Shown here: piece after piece, positions 16,396 to 25,854 of the stretch
Numbering within the stretch: the stretch's first letter is position 1
Layout of the letters: each line of letters starts with the position of its first letter
Origin: Palsa-872 sp036844615
Lineage (GTDB): Bacteria; Chloroflexota; Dormibacteria; Dormibacterales; Dormibacteraceae
DNA: 64,000 nt
Direction: 5' to 3'
Assembly: GCA_036844615.1 (NCBI GenBank)
Contig: DAIUFK010000003.1
Coordinates: 24,376 to 88,375, forward strand
Program-made: the position numbers and the translations under genes
The notes under the pieces: generated by a model
What the model saw: only the letters and a program-made list of their open reading frames with translations
The model's database searches: none
Told to the model about the DNA's origin: nothing

Positions 16396-19300
16396 CTAAC
16401 GACCGCGCCCCACGGACTCTTGCGTCCTGCTCCTGCTCGACGCATCGATCGCGGGCACGATGAACCTGAACGTGGTGCCGCTGCGGTCGCTGGAGGCAAC
16501 CCAGATTCGGCCGCCGAAAGAGCGCTCCACGACGAGCCGGCACAGGTAGAGCCCAAGGCCCAAACCACCCTGCGAGCGGTTGCGACCGGCGGGGCCTGTC
16601 TTCTCGAAGAGGCTGTCAAGGCTGGCCGACGGCAGTCCCGGGCCATGGTCGGTGACAGTGATCTCCAACCAGCCGCGCGGAGCGATACGCGCCTGCACCA
16701 GCACCGCTTTGTCCGTGTACTCGAGGGCGTTCCCAATCAGGTTGGTCAATACCTGCGCCAGGTGAGTCGGTTCGCAGGCGGCAGGTGGTAGGTCTTCGGT
16801 CAAGCTGACCTCAACGGCTGACGCTCGTTCCGCGTAGCGATGCTGAAGCACTGCCATCACGCCATCCAGTGCTGGACCGAGGTCGACGCGCTCAGGACTG
16901 GGTTCGAAATGTCGCGTCTCCAGCTTGGCGATGATCAGCTGGCTCTCGACAAGGCTGAGCAGCCGATCTGACGACTCATACGCCTCCTGCAGCAGCTCCC
17001 GTCTGCCGCTTGCGTCGATGGTGGCGTCCCACTGCATGATCCCGGCCAGCGTGTTCTTCATTGCCGCCGCGGGGCTGCGCACCTCGTGCCCGATCGCCCT
17101 CAGCATCAGGTCCTTGGCTTCGAGAGCGAGCCTCTGAGCTGTGACGTCCTCATGCAGGGTGAGGATGCCGGCAGGCTCTCCTTCGATACCCGGGATCACC
17201 ACGCGCCGCACGTGCACGATCCGGTCAGGGTCGCGCAGGTGAAGCTCCAGCGTGCCATCGGTCTCGCCGTCGTCGCTGGCAACTGCACCCGCTGCCGCAT
17301 AGATCTCGGCAGGCTTTCGGCCAGGCATCTCGGAGGCCTGGAGGTTGTAGATCGACTCCACTTCGGGGTTGGCGTACACGATGCTGCCCGCGGCGTCCTC
17401 GAGCATCACGCCGACTGGCGAATGGCGGAGGATTGCGTTCATCATCCGGCGCTCGCGGTCGAGGGCGTCAACCAGCTCGAGCTGCCCGATCAGAACCGCA
17501 GCCTGGCCGGCGAGCACCGCCGCGAGCCGGCGCGTCTCCGAGGCGCCTGCGGTCATCCTCGCCACGAGCAATCCCGCAAGCCTGCCTTCGACCTGGATGG
17601 GGATGGCGAAGGCGTCGGGGGATGCCCCGATCAGATCCAGCAGCGCCCGCAACCTCCTGCCGCCGGTCGGCGAGTTCAAGGCCTTCAGCAGGCCAGAGCT
17701 GTCGGCGACGGGCACCCCGGGCTCCGGCTCCGCGCTGCCAGTCCCTCGCCGAACCAGGTGGCCGTCTTCCAGCAGCCAGAGCTCGCCCTGCGAGTTCGCA
17801 AGGGCGCGGCCGACGATGCGGGCCATCTCGGAGCGGGCTCGCTCCGGCTCGGTCGGCGTCAGCTCGGTGAAAGCAGCCACCGCCTCCAGCGCTCGAATAC
17901 GGCCTCGTGTCTCCGCCACCAGCCGCGAGTTCTCGATCGCGACAGCCGCATGCCTGGCGAAATCGAGCGCGGCCGTTCCAGGCTCTGCCAGGTGGGTCGA
18001 AGCGTGGACGGAACCTATCGCGCCGACAAGGCGGTCGCCATACCAGAGAGGAATCAAGCTCCAGGCCTGCTCGCGTTCGACGCCTGTCACCATGCCTGTC
18101 GGAGCGTCGCGCCAGTTGTCCTCGGAAGCCAGGCCGGCCCAGCCAAGCACCCCCTCCGCCGCAGGATCGCCGCTGCCGCGCGTGGCGCTTGTGCGCCCTT
18201 CAGTGTCGAACGCCCAGCACACGACGCCTGTGGACTCGAGCATCGTCAGCGCCTGGTCCGCGATGTTGGCGACCACGCTCATCAGCTCGTGGCCGGCCAG
18301 CGCGGCAAGCTCCTGGATACGCACCGACTGGGCCAGAGCCAGCTCGTTCGCGTGATGTAGGCGCATCGTCCGCAGCGCAATGCCGACCACTGGCGCGGCG
18401 GCCTCCAGGAGCTTCAAGTGCGAAGGCGGAAAGCGGCCGCCATCCTTGCGCTCGGCGGCGATGCCCGCGACCACGCGCTCGCCCTGCATCACAGGCACCC
18501 AGACCACGTGACTCGGGGCCGTCCCGCCGTCTCCGTTGACCGAGGCGGCATCGCCAGCGATCGATTCGACGACTGAGCCCGCGCCTTCGATCAAACTTCG
18601 GAACGAAGGCTCGTCCTCGATCGGTATGGGACCGAATGGAATCGCGGAGCCGCCGCGGTCGCCGTTGAACCCGACGACATTGCCCGCCGCGTCGAGATAG
18701 GCAAGGACCATGTGCGATGCATCTGCGTAGTCGCTGACCGCGGCGAAGACGGCGTCGGCGATCTGACTCTCGTCGGAGGCGCCGGCGACTCCCATCTCGA
18801 GCACGTGAAGCGCCTCGAGTCGAGCCCGTTCGGACTGCGCCTGCGCGAAGTGGTCTGCGTTGGCCAGGGCCAGGCTCACGTGGGCGGCGACATCCTGAAG
18901 GAGCCTCACGTGCCAGTCGTCGAACGCGGCATCGCGATACGACTGCAGCGAGAGCATCGCGGTGATCCGGTCTCCGCTCAGGACCGGCACCCAGACAAAC
19001 GAACGAGATACGTCCCGGTGCTTGCCAGGAGCGCCAGAGACGAAGACCGCGGCGCCTCGACCGACGTTCCAGCGGTCGCGCTCGAGACCTTTGCGCTCAA
19101 AGCTTCGCGCCCAGGGAGAGTGCCTGACCAGCACAGGCCGGCCCGTCTCGTAGGCCTCTCTTGACGGTCCGGTGACGGCAAGCGCCACAGGCGGCACCAC
19201 CTCCTCGACCCCGGCGAGGTACTGGTAGCCCTCGGCGATCGGACCTTCTTCCGATTCGGTGATCGTCGCCAGGATGAAGCCGTCGAAAGCGAGGAAGGCA

Positions 19301-20475
19301 GCGAGCTCCTCGCGCAGCGTTCTCATGATCGACCAGCGGTCCAGGCTTGACGCCAACCTGCGGCCGATTGCGTTGACGACCTCAAGCTGTCGCCTTTGGT
19401 CCTCGATCGCTTCGTAGCTCCGTGCGTTGCGTAGCGCCAGCGTCACCTCGTCGGCCACGAGCTCCAGGAAGGCTGCGGTTGACGTCTCGTAGGAATAAGG
19501 ACGCGCGCATTTGATGCCCAGGGCGCCGCGCACCACGCCGCCCTCCTTGATCGGGATCCACAACGACGAGCTCGGCTCGTGGAGCAGTAGCGGCTTCAGA
19601 TCCCGCAACACGGTTCGTGCAGGTGCCGCCTCCACAGCCCTCATCGAGATCCACCGCGACGTCGGGGCGGAATCAGCCTCGAGGTGCAGGACGCGAGCCC
19701 TGTCGGCCCTGTCGTGAGCAAGGGAGACCATCTCGAGGGAGTCGACGGGCAGGAGCTCGCTCAGAGTCGTGTGCAACGCGGTCAGCACGCTGGCTTCGTC
19801 CAGGGTCGACGCCATAGCTCGCGCGATGCTGTTAAGTGCCTCCAGCCTGCGTGCCTGGTTGCGCGTGAGCTCGTTCAACGAGGCGTTGGCGATCAGGACG
19901 CCGAGGCGCCGATGCACCTCGTCGAGGAATGCAATTTCCGACGCGGGGACCCGGCGAGGTCGATACGACTGATAGACGACGCTGCCGATCACCACGCCCT
20001 GGTGCTCGACAGGCACCCAGAGCACAAGCCTTGGGGAACGCCCGGCACCCGGTCCCCTGGCCTGGGCCTCCAGGCTGGGCTCGATCTTGACAGGCACCAG
20101 GGCGGTCTTGGGATTCTTGTATAGAGAAGCAAAAATCGAATCGGCAAGTGGACGGCGGCGAACGTCCTGAAGGACACCTGAGTCGACGGCAAGGGAGTGG
20201 TACCAACCCTCACGCTCCAGGGCGAGGAGCACTACAACGTCATAACCAAAAAGCGGCGCCAGGCCTCGGTAGAGGACCTGCACAAGGTCGGCCTCGGTGA
20301 CACAACTGCCCAGCTCGTGCACCAGCGCCGCCGGAGTGGCCGGCGGAAAGGCCTTCTGAGAGCGGTGTGTGGCCACGCGCCTGGATGGGCGCATCCTCGG
20401 CTCCGGGGCGCCTTTCGGCTTAGACAGCCTGGAGGGCGCTTGGCGTCTTGCCGGCCGGCGCGCTGGGACGGACAT
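16396..20475 (-). CDS. Multi-GAF/PAS cytoplasmic sensor histidine kinase
   Basis: A 1359-residue histidine kinase. Approximately six GAF-type modules cover residues 45-995; each has the recurring WVPV or WIPI strand (for example LWVPVEHQGVVIGSVVYQSY). A PAS domain with a PAC-like end (residues ~1005-1115) follows. The HisKA helix has phospho-acceptor His about residue 1130 in IGHEVRSP. The ATPase domain shows NLIGNALEY, DHGPGLP and GGLGLGLYLCRLVVE. No membrane segment or signal peptide is present, so it senses inside the cell; GAF domains bind cyclic nucleotides, haem, bilins or other small ligands. ATG 20475 is chosen, preceded by TATATC. It diverges from a receiver gene. Confidence 0.9.
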   Translation of the reverse strand: MSVPARRPARRQAPSRLSKPKGAPEPRMRPSRRVATHRSQKAFPPATPAALVHELGSCVTEADLVQVLYRGLAPLFGYDVVVLLALEREGWYHSLAVDSGVLQDVRRRPLADSIFASLYKNPKTALVPVKIEPSLEAQARGPGAGRSPRLVLWVPVEHQGVVIGSVVYQSYRPRRVPASEIAFLDEVHRRLGVLIANASLNELTRNQARRLEALNSIARAMASTLDEASVLTALHTTLSELLPVDSLEMVSLAHDRADRARVLHLEADSAPTSRWISMRAVEAAPARTVLRDLKPLLLHEPSSSLWIPIKEGGVVRGALGIKCARPYSYETSTAAFLELVADEVTLALRNARSYEAIEDQRRQLEVVNAIGRRLASSLDRWSIMRTLREELAAFLAFDGFILATITESEEGPIAEGYQYLAGVEEVVPPVALAVTGPSREAYETGRPVLVRHSPWARSFERKGLERDRWNVGRGAAVFVSGAPGKHRDVSRSFVWVPVLSGDRITAMLSLQSYRDAAFDDWHVRLLQDVAAHVSLALANADHFAQAQSERARLEALHVLEMGVAGASDESQIADAVFAAVSDYADASHMVLAYLDAAGNVVGFNGDRGGSAIPFGPIPIEDEPSFRSLIEGAGSVVESIAGDAASVNGDGGTAPSHVVWVPVMQGERVVAGIAAERKDGGRFPPSHLKLLEAAAPVVGIALRTMRLHHANELALAQSVRIQELAALAGHELMSVVANIADQALTMLESTGVVCWAFDTEGRTSATRGSGDPAAEGVLGWAGLASEDNWRDAPTGMVTGVEREQAWSLIPLWYGDRLVGAIGSVHASTHLAEPGTAALDFARHAAVAIENSRLVAETRGRIRALEAVAAFTELTPTEPERARSEMARIVGRALANSQGELWLLEDGHLVRRGTGSAEPEPGVPVADSSGLLKALNSPTGGRRLRALLDLIGASPDAFAIPIQVEGRLAGLLVARMTAGASETRRLAAVLAGQAAVLIGQLELVDALDRERRMMNAILRHSPVGVMLEDAAGSIVYANPEVESIYNLQASEMPGRKPAEIYAAAGAVASDDGETDGTLELHLRDPDRIVHVRRVVIPGIEGEPAGILTLHEDVTAQRLALEAKDLMLRAIGHEVRSPAAAMKNTLAGIMQWDATIDASGRRELLQEAYESSDRLLSLVESQLIIAKLETRHFEPSPERVDLGPALDGVMAVLQHRYAERASAVEVSLTEDLPPAACEPTHLAQVLTNLIGNALEYTDKAVLVQARIAPRGWLEITVTDHGPGLPSASLDSLFEKTGPAGRNRSQGGLGLGLYLCRLVVERSFGGRIWVASSDRSGTTFRFIVPAIDASSRSRTQESVGRGR

Positions 20476-20504
20476 GGTCACCGATATACTGCGCCACGTA
20501 CGCC

Positions 20505-20936
20505 TTGCCGTTCACTCCACCGAAACCTATTGCTCCGACACCCGATGACCTGCGTGGCTCCACGATCCTGGTGGTGGACGACGAGCGGGCTTGGCGGGTG
20601 ATCCTGGAAACAGACCTGCGCATGCTCGGCTACAAGGTCTCGATGGCCGAGGACGCCGACCAGGCCCTTGAGAAAGCCAAGTCAGACGTTCCTGACGTCG
20701 CGATAATCGACCTGATGCTGCCCGAGCCGATGGACGGCTGGGGCCTGCTCAACGAGCTTCGGGCACGTGGACAGAAGCTGCCGGTGATCTTCTATACCGC
20801 GTACCCGGTTTTCCCTTCAGGCACCGACGATCCTGACGTCGTCGGGTACATGAGCAAAGCAGTTGACAGGGCCGATCTGTACGCGCTCCTGCCGCCCGCG
20901 ATCCGGCGCTCCCGCGAGCGCCGGGGTGGTGACTAG
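20505..20936 (+). CDS. Single-domain response regulator (receiver only)
   Basis: A receiver domain of about 143 residues with no output domain. The acidic pair is in ILVVDDERAW, the phospho-acceptor Asp is in AIIDLMLPEP, the switch Thr in FYTAYP and the conserved Lys in YMSKAVD. Such proteins act as phosphate sinks, relay intermediates or protein-binding switches. The frame opens at 20448, but TTG 20505 is the only start that avoids overlapping the divergent kinase. A shared AT-rich patch (TATACT one way, TATATC the other) lies between the two genes, suggesting joint control. Confidence 0.8.
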   Translation: MPFTPPKPIAPTPDDLRGSTILVVDDERAWRVILETDLRMLGYKVSMAEDADQALEKAKSDVPDVAIIDLMLPEPMDGWGLLNELRARGQKLPVIFYTAYPVFPSGTDDPDVVGYMSKAVDRADLYALLPPAIRRSRERRGGD

Positions 20937-20943
20937 CTGGTGC

Positions 20944-21069
20944 CTACCAGTACCAGTTCAGAAAAGCTGCCCAGTCGTCGTAGTAATTCGCGCCCGAAAC
21001 CATCGCCAGGGCGCCGACCATCAAGATTGCGAAGGCCACTCGACGGCCCTTTTCCCATGTCATCCCCAT
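20944..21069 (-). CDS. 41-residue single-pass membrane peptide
   Basis: A short reverse-strand frame beginning with ATG 21069 and ending with TAG 20944-20946. The Shine-Dalgarno sequence AAGGGGAG lies a few bases upstream of the ATG, one of the strongest in the window. After a basic start (MTWEKGRRVAF) there is one hydrophobic segment (FAILMVGALAMVSG) and an aromatic end (NYYDDWAAFLNWYW). The charge pattern predicts an inner-membrane anchor with the Trp/Tyr-rich end outside. It sits between two response-regulator genes on the opposite strand, so it may belong to the same signalling unit. No family is recognised. Confidence 0.6.
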   Translation of the reverse strand: MGMTWEKGRRVAFAILMVGALAMVSGANYYDDWAAFLNWYW

Positions 21070-21186
21070 TACTCCCCTTGGTTTTTCCAACTGCACTAGG
21101 TCCCGGCAGCGAGTATGCACTTGCCCGAGCGAGAGTGCTTGTTCAGATGTCGCGAATTTTTGTTAAATCTGATGTAGCCCTGAGTC

Positions 21187-21987
21187 TTGGGAAACCCAAG
21201 CCCTAGGCCTCAGCGCGACGGAATTGCCCGCACCCGAGAGGTGCGGCTGCCGCCGCTGCCGCCCGGGCTCGAGGTCTACCGGCCGGCGGAGGTGCTCGGA
21301 TCTGCTGTTTTGGTGGTCGAGGACGAGGCGGCGATGCAGCAGCAGCTGAGGATCGACCTCCACGACCTCGGCTATCGCCCGTCGGTGTCGTCGTCGGCGC
21401 CAGAGGCGATGGAGCTCCTGGCCCGCGAGAGGATGGCCGCCGTCTTGCTGGACCTCGTCCTGGACGAGGGCGAAGACGCCGGCTTCGACCTGCTCACGTG
21501 GATTCGCAATCATCACCCTGGCCTTCCGGTGATAGTCCTGTCCGCCGCCCAGGTCAACTCGGCGGCGATTCGCAAGGCCTACGAGCTTGGCGCAAGCTCG
21601 TACTTTGTCAAAGGCAATGTTCCGATGGCCCACATCTACTCGGACCTCGCGGCGCGCCTCGTCGAGCGGGGCACCGGCCGCCCAGGCTCTTACAGATTCG
21701 GGCGCCTCGAATTCGACCCGACAAGGCGAATGGTGAAGCTCGGGCAGGCCGAGATCCGCCTGACCCCGCAGCAGACCGCGCTTGTGCTGTACCTCGCGCA
21801 GGGTTCCAAGCCGGCGACCGCGCGCGACCTCATCGAGGCTGGTTTGTTCCGGAGCGACGCGGCCCATTCCACCGTGCACTCGGCTTTGCTGACGCTGCGC
21901 CGGCGCCTCGACGAGGTGGAGGAGGGGCTCGGCCCGAACTTCGTCCGGGCCACGGCGCGCGGGTACAACCTGGTGGCTGTCACATGA
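21187..21987 (+). CDS. Response regulator with winged-helix DNA-binding domain
   Basis: A 266-residue regulator. The receiver (residues ~38-150) has VLVVEDEAAM, phospho-acceptor Asp in AVLLDLVLDEGEDAG, the switch Ser in IVLSAAQ and Lys in YFVKGN. The segment after the Asp is longer and more acidic than usual. The C-terminal ~95 residues form an OmpR/PhoB-type winged helix (RLTPQQTALVLYLAQGS, then ATARGYNLVAV at the wing). It is presumably the transcriptional output of the nearby kinase. It starts at TTG 21187, and the stop overlaps the peptidase start as ATGA. Confidence 0.85.
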   Translation: MGNPSPRPQRDGIARTREVRLPPLPPGLEVYRPAEVLGSAVLVVEDEAAMQQQLRIDLHDLGYRPSVSSSAPEAMELLARERMAAVLLDLVLDEGEDAGFDLLTWIRNHHPGLPVIVLSAAQVNSAAIRKAYELGASSYFVKGNVPMAHIYSDLAARLVERGTGRPGSYRFGRLEFDPTRRMVKLGQAEIRLTPQQTALVLYLAQGSKPATARDLIEAGLFRSDAAHSTVHSALLTLRRRLDEVEEGLGPNFVRATARGYNLVAVT

Positions 21988-23168
21988 GCGGCGACCTTCC
22001 GACATCTCCGATTCCGACCAGCTCGGTGATCGACGAGGTCATCGAGCTCCGCCGGCATTTCCACCGCCATCCGGAGGTGAGCTTCAGCGAGCACGCGACG
22101 AGCAGGCACCTTGGCGAGCGGCTGCGCGAGCTGGGGCTTGAGCTCAAGCCTTGCCCGACCGAGACCGGCGTGGTCGCGGTTCTCGACACCGGCAGACCGG
22201 GCAAGACGGTGATGCTCCGAGCGGACATCGACGCGCTCCCGATTCACGAAGAATCGGGCGTCAAGTTCTCATCGACAGAGGACGGACGCATGCACGCATG
22301 CGGGCACGACGCGCATATGGGAATCATGGTCGGGGTCGCGCGCACGCTGGTCGATCGGATCTGGGATGTGAGCGGCCGCTACCTGTTTGTGTTCCAACCG
22401 GCCGAGGAAATAGTGAGCGGCGCCAAGGCCATGATCGCGAAAGGCCTGCTCGACAATCACCATCCCGACTCGGTGATCGGCCTTCACGTCACGAGCTTCA
22501 CCGAATCGGGCACCGTCATCACGAGGCCCGGGCTCATGTGGGCGGGATCAGATGCATACGAGATCGGCTTTGAGGGCCCAGGTGGACACGGCGGCATGAT
22601 GGGCCGCCGGGGCAATGTGCTCTCAGCGCAGGCCTTCCTCATTGAACGACTCCACACGGTTGTCGAAGGTCTCGAACAGGACGGCGTCCAATGCCACACG
22701 ACTGTCGGGAACATAAGCAGTGACGGGGCCTGGAACATCGTGCCTCGAGGGGTTTCGATCAAGGGGAGCCTGAGAACGTTCAACGACACGCTTCGAGAGC
22801 AGGCGCTCGGCCGGCTGCGAGACCTGCTGACAGAGGTGGATACGGAGTTCGAGGTGAAGTCGACGCTGGAGCTCGTGCATGGAACGGTGCCGCTGATGAA
22901 CGAACCCAACGTCACGCGCACGGTCCTCGACGTGGCTCGGTCGCTGATTGGCGACAAGGCAAGCGTTTTGGGAAGGCCGCTTACGGTGAGCGATGACTTT
23001 GCCGAGTTTCTGACGCGGATCCCAGGCTGTTACTTCATGCTCGGAGTGATGCCCGAGGGAGGCCCGCCTCCCGCCCACCACTCGCCTGGATTCAGGATCG
23101 ACGAATCCGCGCTCGAGGTCGGGGTCAAGGTCCTGGCAGGCACCGCCGCTCGACTCGCCGCCGACTAG
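21984..23168 (+). CDS. M20-family amidohydrolase/peptidase
   Basis: A 394-residue metal-dependent amidohydrolase of the M20D type (hippurate/IAA-amino-acid/N-acetyl-amino-acid hydrolases). RRHFHRHPEVSFSEH, the metal motif RADIDALPI, MHACGHDAHMG and FQPAEEIVSGAKAMI are all conserved, as is the dimerisation/lid domain. The bound metals are probably Zn, Mn or Co. The precise amide substrate is not readable. The ATG start overlaps the regulator's TGA (ATGA), so translation is coupled to the response regulator, and the next gene follows 8 bases later. Confidence 0.9.
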   Translation: MSGDLPTSPIPTSSVIDEVIELRRHFHRHPEVSFSEHATSRHLGERLRELGLELKPCPTETGVVAVLDTGRPGKTVMLRADIDALPIHEESGVKFSSTEDGRMHACGHDAHMGIMVGVARTLVDRIWDVSGRYLFVFQPAEEIVSGAKAMIAKGLLDNHHPDSVIGLHVTSFTESGTVITRPGLMWAGSDAYEIGFEGPGGHGGMMGRRGNVLSAQAFLIERLHTVVEGLEQDGVQCHTTVGNISSDGAWNIVPRGVSIKGSLRTFNDTLREQALGRLRDLLTEVDTEFEVKSTLELVHGTVPLMNEPNVTRTVLDVARSLIGDKASVLGRPLTVSDDFAEFLTRIPGCYFMLGVMPEGGPPPAHHSPGFRIDESALEVGVKVLAGTAARLAAD

Positions 23169-23176
23169 ACAGGCCG

Positions 23177-23743
23177 ATGCTTCTTCTCGCGGCCCTGGTC
23201 TTCGGGCTGGTGGCGGGAGTCTTGACCGGCGGGAAGCTCGCCAACGTCGGCAACCTGAGCTTTCGGTGGCCCTGGTTCGTGATCGCGGCGCTGGTCGTCA
23301 GGGAGGCAACCGTATACAGCCCGCTCGCTCGCATCGAAGGCGTGCAGTACGTATATGCGGCTGCGCTGGCGATGCTCGTCGCGTGGACGGCGTGGCACAT
23401 CCAACGCGTGCGAGCCGTGTGGATTGTCGCCGTCGGAGCCCTGATGAATCTCATCGTCGTCGTCACCAACAGTGCGCGTATGCCGGTGGCACCTGCCCTG
23501 GCCGGCAGCCTGGTGCAGAGGGGACACGTAGGCCAGTACGTGGTTATGGGTCCCGCGACCAATCTCAACTGGCTCGCCGACTGGATCGGGGTGCCTGGCG
23601 CGCTCGGCGGCGCTTACAGCCCTGGAGACGCTGTCGTCGCGGTTGGGATCGCGGCAGTCGCTTTTCTGGCTACGCGACAACGCGATGCCGCAGCTACTAA
23701 GCTGGATGAAACCTCAGGCCGCATAGGGAGTTACCCGCCGTGA
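23177..23743 (+). CDS. DUF5317-type multi-pass membrane protein
   Basis: A 188-residue integral membrane protein with about five hydrophobic segments beginning at residue 1 (LLLAALVFGLVAGVLTGG). The conserved middle contains a polar loop (TNSARMPVAPALAGSLVQRG) and NLNWLADWIGVPG. These features match the DUF5317 family, common in high-GC Gram-positive and Chloroflexi genomes and of unknown function. Its stop overlaps the start of the FtsH-like gene as GTGA, indicating coupled translation and probably a shared job at the membrane. Confidence 0.7.
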   Translation: MLLLAALVFGLVAGVLTGGKLANVGNLSFRWPWFVIAALVVREATVYSPLARIEGVQYVYAAALAMLVAWTAWHIQRVRAVWIVAVGALMNLIVVVTNSARMPVAPALAGSLVQRGHVGQYVVMGPATNLNWLADWIGVPGALGGAYSPGDAVVAVGIAAVAFLATRQRDAAATKLDETSGRIGSYPP

Positions 23744-25854
23744 TCATCTTCTGGATCCTCACGCTGTTCGTCGGAAGCTCGGCGTTTGCCTTCTCGTACA
23801 TCTACCTGCAGTACGACCTCCTGTCGTCCCTGGGGTTTGCAGTGGTCGCGATGCTGCTGTGCCGCGGCATCCTCAGCATGGCGCGCCGGTGGCTGATCCT
23901 CCGCGAGCGCATGGCCCCGGAGAAAGACACTCTCACTAGAACCGTCGAGACCAACCGCGCCATCTTCTGGCGTCGAGCCCTGTTCGTCGCCGCCCTGCCG
24001 ATCGGGTACTTCGTGGGCGCCTACTACCTCTTCCAGCTTGAGCCCGCCGATGCCCTCGACGCGCTGCCCTCTGCCATGGTGTCCGGGCTCACGAATCTCA
24101 TCTACATCCTCTTCCTGCTGGCCGCCAACTTCATGCTGTTCCTTGGTCCTTTCTACATCTACACCCGAATCGGCAAGACGATGATCAACCCCGACGACGC
24201 CAACTTCGGCGTGAACATCGAGGACGTCCGCGGTCAGAAAGCGGCTGTCAACGAGATGCGCAAGATCCTCGATCTCATCGAGCACGGACGATTGTTCGTC
24301 AAGGCAGGCGGCAAGCGCGAGCGCGGCGTGCTGATGGTGGGCCCGCCGGGAACTGGAAAAACGATGCTCGCCAAAGGCATCGCAGCCTCGCTTCACGTCC
24401 CGATCTACATCGCGAACGGTGGTTCATTCGCCGGCATGTTCATGGGCATCGACGCCCTGAGCGTTTTCCTCATGGTCAGGGCGGCCCGGAAGAAGGCGAA
24501 GGTGTGGGGCGGCTGCATCGTCTTCATCGACGAGATCGACGCGCTGGGTCAGCGGCGGTCCGGGACCGGCGGCGGAGGGATGGGAATGATGGGCGGAATG
24601 ATGGGAGGCGGGCAGCTTGGGTTGAACATGCTGCTCGTCCTCATGGACGGTATCGACAACCCTGGCATGCTCCCCCGGCAGCTCCGCGGTTTCGTCAACC
24701 TCACGCTGGACGGCTTCTTCCTGCCCCGCGTCATCGCCTTCAACGGCACGCGCATCCCATTGCGCATCAAGGCCCTCAAAGCGCCTGCCTACAACATCCT
24801 CTTCATCGGCGCGACCAACCGGGCGTCGGTCCTCGATGAGGCCTTGACAAGGCCGGGGCGGTTCGGGCGGCAGATCGTGTTCCTCATGCCAAAACGCGAC
24901 AGCCGCAAGGACATCGCCGCGCTTTACTTCGACAAGAAGCGGCATGACCCGGCGCTGGACACGCCGAGCAGGCGCGAGGAGTTCGCCCGTATCACCGAGG
25001 GGTACTCCCCCGCCGACATCGAGCAGGTGCTGTCACTCGCACTTCTTTACGCGTTCAACGAAGGGCGCGAGGCTTTCGATTGGAGGGATGTACGCGAAGC
25101 CATGGGCAACGTCGAGGCGGGCCTTGCGCTGCCGACCGAATACAGCGAGCGCGATAAGATCCGCATCGCCCGTCACGAATTGGGTCACGCTATCGCGTCC
25201 CAGTTCTTCAAGAAGGACCACGGCCACATCAGGCTTTCGGTCAGGCGCCGGGCAGACCCGCATCTCGGTGAGATCGGCGGCTACCACCTTGCGCTTCCAA
25301 CCGAAGAGCAGTACTCCAAGTTTCGCTCGCAGTTCGCGGCTGACATCCGCCACTCACTTGGCGCGATCGCCTGCGAGCGGGTCTTTTACGGTGAGAACAC
25401 AGCAGGTGTCTCCGAGGACCTACGGATGGCCACGGCAGCCGCATGCCAGATGGTCGGCATCATCGGCATGGGCGCGGATGACCTCGAGCCGCAGCTCTCC
25501 ATCAAGGCAGCCAACATCGGCGAGCAGCTCATGTCGGTGGCGGAGATTCCGAAAGGCGCGCACGAGCAGTCGACGTGGGAAGGTGCTGTGCTTAGCAATC
25601 CGCGCGCCCGCCGCATGGTCGCGCAGATCCTGGGCTCGGCCTACATCGACGACTGGCGCCTCATGTACGTCAACAAGGACGCGATTGACCAGGCGGCCGA
25701 AGGTCTGCTCAACCAGGGAGGCGAGCTGATGGGCGACGAGATCAGCGGCTTGCTGGAATCGGTAGGCCTTCGCGCGCCTGACGCGTCTGACCCATATCCC
25801 GAGGAATTGCCGTCGGTTCCCGAGCGCCCGATCGCGATAGCGGGGTCGGCCTGA
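23740..25854 (+). CDS. FtsH-like membrane AAA+ metalloprotease, divergent
   Basis: A 704-residue protein with the FtsH order: membrane part, AAA+ ATPase, M41 peptidase. Walker A is VGPPGTGKT (201-208), Walker B IVFIDEID (260-267), and the second region of homology RPGRFGRQI (371-379). The zinc motif is HELGH (479-483), and the later SEDLRMATAAA supplies the third ligand Asp. Oddities: about four N-terminal membrane segments instead of two; a Gly/Met-rich loop (about 277-291); an insertion of roughly 45 residues between the MDGID motif and GATNR; and pore loop MFMG rather than FVG. It should extract and degrade membrane proteins. It starts at GTG 23740, coupled to DUF5317. Confidence 0.85.
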   Translation: MIIFWILTLFVGSSAFAFSYIYLQYDLLSSLGFAVVAMLLCRGILSMARRWLILRERMAPEKDTLTRTVETNRAIFWRRALFVAALPIGYFVGAYYLFQLEPADALDALPSAMVSGLTNLIYILFLLAANFMLFLGPFYIYTRIGKTMINPDDANFGVNIEDVRGQKAAVNEMRKILDLIEHGRLFVKAGGKRERGVLMVGPPGTGKTMLAKGIAASLHVPIYIANGGSFAGMFMGIDALSVFLMVRAARKKAKVWGGCIVFIDEIDALGQRRSGTGGGGMGMMGGMMGGGQLGLNMLLVLMDGIDNPGMLPRQLRGFVNLTLDGFFLPRVIAFNGTRIPLRIKALKAPAYNILFIGATNRASVLDEALTRPGRFGRQIVFLMPKRDSRKDIAALYFDKKRHDPALDTPSRREEFARITEGYSPADIEQVLSLALLYAFNEGREAFDWRDVREAMGNVEAGLALPTEYSERDKIRIARHELGHAIASQFFKKDHGHIRLSVRRRADPHLGEIGGYHLALPTEEQYSKFRSQFAADIRHSLGAIACERVFYGENTAGVSEDLRMATAAACQMVGIIGMGADDLEPQLSIKAANIGEQLMSVAEIPKGAHEQSTWEGAVLSNPRARRMVAQILGSAYIDDWRLMYVNKDAIDQAAEGLLNQGGELMGDEISGLLESVGLRAPDASDPYPEELPSVPERPIAIAGSA

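Noticed and set aside
17086..18360. 424-codon forward frame inside the histidine kinase
   Set aside because: It mirrors the GAF-coding strand, with no recognisable motif or start signal.
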